From: Enterobacteriaceae bacterium UBA5654
GTDB lineage: Bacteria; Pseudomonadota; Gammaproteobacteria; Enterobacterales; Enterobacteriaceae
Direction of reading: 5' to 3'
Assembly (NCBI GenBank): GCA_002421005.1
Contig: DIJC01000024.1
Span: 63,955-127,954, forward strand
Length of the DNA: 64,000 nucleotides
The notes beneath the pieces are model-generated. The model made no database searches. It was not told where the DNA came from and worked only from the letters and a program-made list of their open reading frames with translations. Each line of letters opens with the position of its first letter. The first letter of the stretch is position 1. This document shows positions 61,296-64,000 of the stretch, one piece after another. The translations under genes and the position numbers were made by a program.

Positions 61296-62141
61296 TTACA
61301 GCGAAGCATTTTGCGTTGTGGTGGCGGCGTCTTTCTCGTCATCAGCCACGGTGATATCACACGGCAGGTGGCGGCCAATCAGTTTGCGATAGCCAAACGC
61401 ACCCAGCGCCGCGCCCACAATGGGGCCAAACAGCGGCACCAGAAAATACGGAATATCCTTGCCGCCGGTGAAGGCTACGTCACCCCACCCGGCGATCCAG
61501 GCGAAAGTTTTCGGGCCGAGGTCACGCGCCGGGTTCATGGCAAAACCGGTCAGCGGTCCCATCGAAGCACCGATAACCGCAATCAGCAGGCCAATCAGCA
61601 GCGGCGCCAGCGGCCCGCGCGGAATGCCGTTACCGTCATCTCCCAGCGCCATAATCACGCCCATCAGAATAGCGGTAATGACCATTTCAACTGCGAAGGC
61701 CGACACAAAACTGAGATGTGGGTTGGGATATGTCGAAAATATGCCCGCCAGATCAAGACTTTCGACGCTACCGCGCACCATATGATGCGTCAGTTCGTAG
61801 TCAGCAAACAGATTGTAGTAAAGGCCGTAAACCAGCGCCGCCGAGCAGAACGCCCCGGCGAACTGCGCGGCGATAAACGGCACCACTTTGCGTTTGTCAA
61901 AACAGGCGAACAGCCAGAGGGCGATAGTCACCGCCGGGTTGAGGTGCGCACCGGAAACCCCGGCGGTCAGGTAGATGGCCATCGCCACCCCCAGACCCCA
62001 GATGATGCTGATTTCCCATTGTCCGAAGCTTGCGCCCGCCACTTTCAGCGCGGCCACGCAGCCGACGCCAAAAAAAATCAGCAGTCCGGTGCCTAAAAAC
62101 TCTGCAATACACTGGCCTTTCAGGGTGGTTGTTTGGCTCAT
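61296..62141 (-). CDS. glpF: Glycerol facilitator GlpF
   Basis: The 281-residue aquaglyceroporin has six membrane segments and the two NPA loops, HLNPAVTIALW and FAMNPARDLGP. It lets glycerol diffuse in; GlpK then traps it. It is the first gene of glpFK. Confidence 0.97.
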   Translation of the reverse strand: MSQTTTLKGQCIAEFLGTGLLIFFGVGCVAALKVAGASFGQWEISIIWGLGVAMAIYLTAGVSGAHLNPAVTIALWLFACFDKRKVVPFIAAQFAGAFCSAALVYGLYYNLFADYELTHHMVRGSVESLDLAGIFSTYPNPHLSFVSAFAVEMVITAILMGVIMALGDDGNGIPRGPLAPLLIGLLIAVIGASMGPLTGFAMNPARDLGPKTFAWIAGWGDVAFTGGKDIPYFLVPLFGPIVGAALGAFGYRKLIGRHLPCDITVADDEKDAATTTQNASL

Positions 62142-62214
62142 AATCCGATCCTAAAGCAAGGTGAGAAGCAATCGTTGCATAACGGTCGAAGACGACCATA
62201 CAGCATTGTATGTA

Positions 62215-62300
62215 TAATGTTAATTTATCGTTAACGAGCAAAAACGAGAAATATCGAAATCAAAATGTGTGTGCTGCGTCAACAAAATGAGCGTTTTCGC
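62215..62300 (-). promoter_or_regulatory. glpFK promoter region with likely GlpR and CRP sites
   Basis: Minus-strand words such as GCTCGTTAACGATAA and TTTCGATATTTCTCG resemble GlpR half sites (TTCG-rich), and a TGTGTGTGCTGCGTCA stretch could bind CRP. The interval 62142-62573 carries these and the zapB promoter, and no gene. Confidence 0.45.
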
Positions 62301-62573
62301 GCTATGTAGTGTATTTTCCCGCCAGAAAAATAATGAGAGCTGAATCATTTCATTAACGCATGGATTAACAATTAAGGGGTATTTGCGACGGATGCATCAG
62401 GTTTTGACTGAAAATGGCCGCAATCCGCAAACAGCGCGGGTTGGCGCTGGACACCAGGGGCGGGGCTTCATACAATCGGAGCTAAGGTCACAGGCTTATT
62501 CAATAAGGCGTCGCCGAGGTTCGGGACGAGGATAATATCCATCAACGCCTTGCAATTCAGGAGAGGTAGGACG

Positions 62574-62813
62574 ATGTCATTAGAAGTGTTTGAGAAACTG
62601 GAAGCAAAAGTACAGCAGGCGATTGATACCATCACCCTGTTACAGATGGAAATCGAAGAGCTGAAAGAGAAGAACAACAGCCTGTCACAGGAAGTTCACT
62701 CTGCGCAGCAAAACCGTGAAGATCTGGAGCGTGAAAATCATCACCTCCGTGAGCAGCAGCAGGGCTGGCAGGATCGTCTGCAGGCGCTGCTGGGCCGCAT
62801 GGAAGAAGTCTGA
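62574..62813 (+). CDS. zapB: Cell division factor ZapB
   Basis: The 79-residue protein is one long coiled coil (VFEKLEAKVQQAIDTITLLQ, then EELKEKNNSL). It binds ZapA and FtsZ at midcell. The start ATG at 62574 follows GGAGAGGTAGGACG. In K-12 rraA lies beyond its stop; here it is sbp. Confidence 0.95.
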   Translation: MSLEVFEKLEAKVQQAIDTITLLQMEIEELKEKNNSLSQEVHSAQQNREDLERENHHLREQQQGWQDRLQALLGRMEEV

Positions 62814-62820
62814 TTTCCGG

Positions 62821-62843
62821 CCCTCTCCCTGTGTGGGAGAGGG
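62821..62843. repeat. CCCTCTCCC palindrome between zapB and sbp
   Basis: CCCTCTCCC pairs with GGGAGAGGG around TGTGT, seven bases after the zapB stop. It is a dispersed copy of the element that forms the array at 34.1 kb and may serve as a terminator for zapB. Confidence 0.75.
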
Positions 62844-62957
62844 TTATCCCCTTTCTATATTCCCTCCTGTTATAGCCAATCTTTTTTTATTCTTTAATCA
62901 TCGTTACGCTTTCTGGCACGCTAACTTCATCACAACACAACATAATGAGAGTGGGCG

Positions 62958-63947
62958 ATGAATAAGTGGGGCGTAGGATTAACTCTTTTGCTGGCGACCA
63001 CCAGCGTACTGGCTAAGGATGTTCAGCTATTAAACGTTTCTTATGATCCAACGCGCGAGCTGTACGAAGAGTACAACAAAGCTTTCAGCGCTCACTGGAA
63101 AAAAGAAACCGGTGACAACGTGGTGGTTCGTCAGTCGCACGGCGGCTCCGGCAAACAGGCCACTTCCGTCATTAACGGCATTGAAGCGGACGTCGTGACG
63201 CTGGCGCTGGCCTACGATGTGGACGCCATTGCCGAGCGCGGACGCATTGATAAAAACTGGATCAAGCGCCTGCCGGATAACTCCGCGCCGTACACCTCGA
63301 CCATCGTGTTCCTGGTGCGTAAGGGCAACCCGAAACAAATTCATGACTGGAACGATCTGGTCAAACCGGGCGTGTCGGTCATCACCCCGAACCCGAAAAG
63401 CTCCGGCGGCGCACGCTGGAACTATCTGGCAGCCTGGGGCTACGCGCTGCACCATAACAACGGCGATCAGGCAAAAGCGCAGGATTTCGTGAAGTCGCTG
63501 TTTAAAAACGTTGAAGTGCTGGATTCCGGGGCGCGTGGCTCGACCAATACCTTTGTTGAGCGCGGCATCGGCGATGTGCTGATCGCATGGGAAAACGAAG
63601 CGCTGCTGGCGACCAATGAGCTGGGTAAAGATAAGTTCGAAATCGTGACGCCGAGTGAATCCATTCTGGCTGAACCGACGGTTTCCGTAGTGGATAAAGT
63701 GGTTGAGAAGAAAGGCACTCAGGCCGTGGCGGAAGCCTATCTGAAATACCTCTACTCGCCGGAAGGCCAGGAAATCGCGGCGAAGAACTACTACCGTCCT
63801 CGCGACGCTGCGGTAGCGAAGAAATATGACAGCGCGTTTCCGAAACTGAAGCTGTTCACCATTGATGAAGAGTTCGGCGGCTGGACCAAAGCGCAGAAAG
63901 AGCACTTCTCCAACGGCGGCACCTTCGATCAGATTAGCAAACGTTAA
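62958..63947 (+). CDS. sbp: Periplasmic sulfate-binding protein Sbp
   Basis: The 329-residue protein has a signal peptide cleaved after VLAK or just before it, near residue 19-20. The mature protein follows E. coli Sbp (VQLLNVSYDPTRELYEEYN; SHGGSGKQATSVINGIEADVV; PNPKSSGGARWNYLAAW). It feeds sulfate or thiosulfate to the CysTWA importer. The stop is at 63947 and the window ends in a C-rich stretch 53 bases later. Confidence 0.96.
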   Translation: MNKWGVGLTLLLATTSVLAKDVQLLNVSYDPTRELYEEYNKAFSAHWKKETGDNVVVRQSHGGSGKQATSVINGIEADVVTLALAYDVDAIAERGRIDKNWIKRLPDNSAPYTSTIVFLVRKGNPKQIHDWNDLVKPGVSVITPNPKSSGGARWNYLAAWGYALHHNNGDQAKAQDFVKSLFKNVEVLDSGARGSTNTFVERGIGDVLIAWENEALLATNELGKDKFEIVTPSESILAEPTVSVVDKVVEKKGTQAVAEAYLKYLYSPEGQEIAAKNYYRPRDAAVAKKYDSAFPKLKLFTIDEEFGGWTKAQKEHFSNGGTFDQISKR

Positions 63948-64000
63948 TTCTGGTGATACGGGGGGAAGGAGGGCAGACGCTCCCCCCCTCCCCCGCCCCC

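Noticed and set aside
60060..62096. A 678-codon open frame on the plus strand.
   Set aside because: It runs antisense through glpK and glpF, has biased composition typical of shadow frames in GC-rich genes and resembles no protein.
63958..64000. Terminal G/C-rich stretch as a terminator or repeat.
   Set aside because: A GGGGGGAAGGAGGG and CTCCCCCCCTCCC pairing after sbp is possible as a terminator, but the window ends inside it, so it cannot be judged.

Overview
The window is a stretch of chromosome from a gram-negative enteric bacterium of the family Enterobacteriaceae. Most genes are close relatives of the Escherichia coli K-12 gyrB-ilvB-selC region, and lengths, starts and regulatory RNAs mostly match. 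The accessory genes (deoQKPX, intact glv genes, a BLUF-EAL protein of the Klebsiella BlrP1 type, a CirA-like receptor) point to the Enterobacter/Klebsiella/Kluyvera side of the family rather than to E. coli. No species call is possible from sequence reading alone.

Layout. 1-8.9 kb: end of yidA, an inserted LysR/nitrilase pair, the D-galactonate operon dgoRKADT and yidR. 8.9-14.7 kb: yidQ, the small heat-shock genes ibpA and ibpB with heat-shock promoter and RNA thermometer, an inserted ATPase/PIN-nuclease pair, yidE and yidP. 15-18 kb: alpha-glucoside PTS glvC and 6-phospho-alpha-glucosidase glvG. 18-23.8 kb: yidL-yidK-yidJ (regulator, transporter, sulfatase) and yidHGF. 23.9-27.8 kb: an EamA transporter, the SOS toxin gene tisB with its antisense RNA istR and LexA box, and the ivbL-ilvBN acetolactate synthase operon with its attenuator. 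28-33.4 kb: where E. coli has uhp and ade genes there is an AT-rich sialyltransferase-like gene and the deoxyribose operon deoQ/deoKPX. 33.6-38.3 kb: yicN, a striking tandem array of ten 74-bp palindromic units, nepI, yicL, nlpA. 38.3-52.1 kb: a block absent from this place in K-12, holding a Mn-type pyrophosphatase, nhaA, a metallo-hydrolase, a GlxA-type regulator, an alcohol dehydrogenase, a PIN toxin-antitoxin pair, a blue-light c-di-GMP phosphodiesterase facing a diguanylate cyclase, a TonB-dependent receptor and a MerR/hydrolase pair. It ends at the tRNA-Sec gene selC, a classic island insertion site. 52.5-59.6 kb: yicJ-yicI, yicH, xanP. 59.7-63.9 kb: glpK-glpF, zapB and sbp, which in K-12 lie elsewhere, so a rearrangement junction falls near 59.6-59.77 kb and probably another near 62.85 kb.

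How the genes work together. Several sugar-acid, sugar and nucleoside catabolic modules (galactonate, alpha-glucosides, deoxyribose, alpha-xylosides, glycerol, xanthine) sit as self-contained regulator-transporter-enzyme cassettes. Stress functions (ibpAB, tisB/istR) keep their RNA-level controls. The best candidates for something not well described are the ABC-type ATPase plus PIN protein pair between ibpB and yidE, the ten-unit 74-bp palindrome array between yicN and nepI, the sialyltransferase-like gene beside deoQ, and YidF, which reads as the leftover SPASM half of an anaerobic sulfatase-maturating enzyme beside the sulfatase YidJ.

All family assignments rest on recognition of sequence motifs and remembered homologues; no database search was run.
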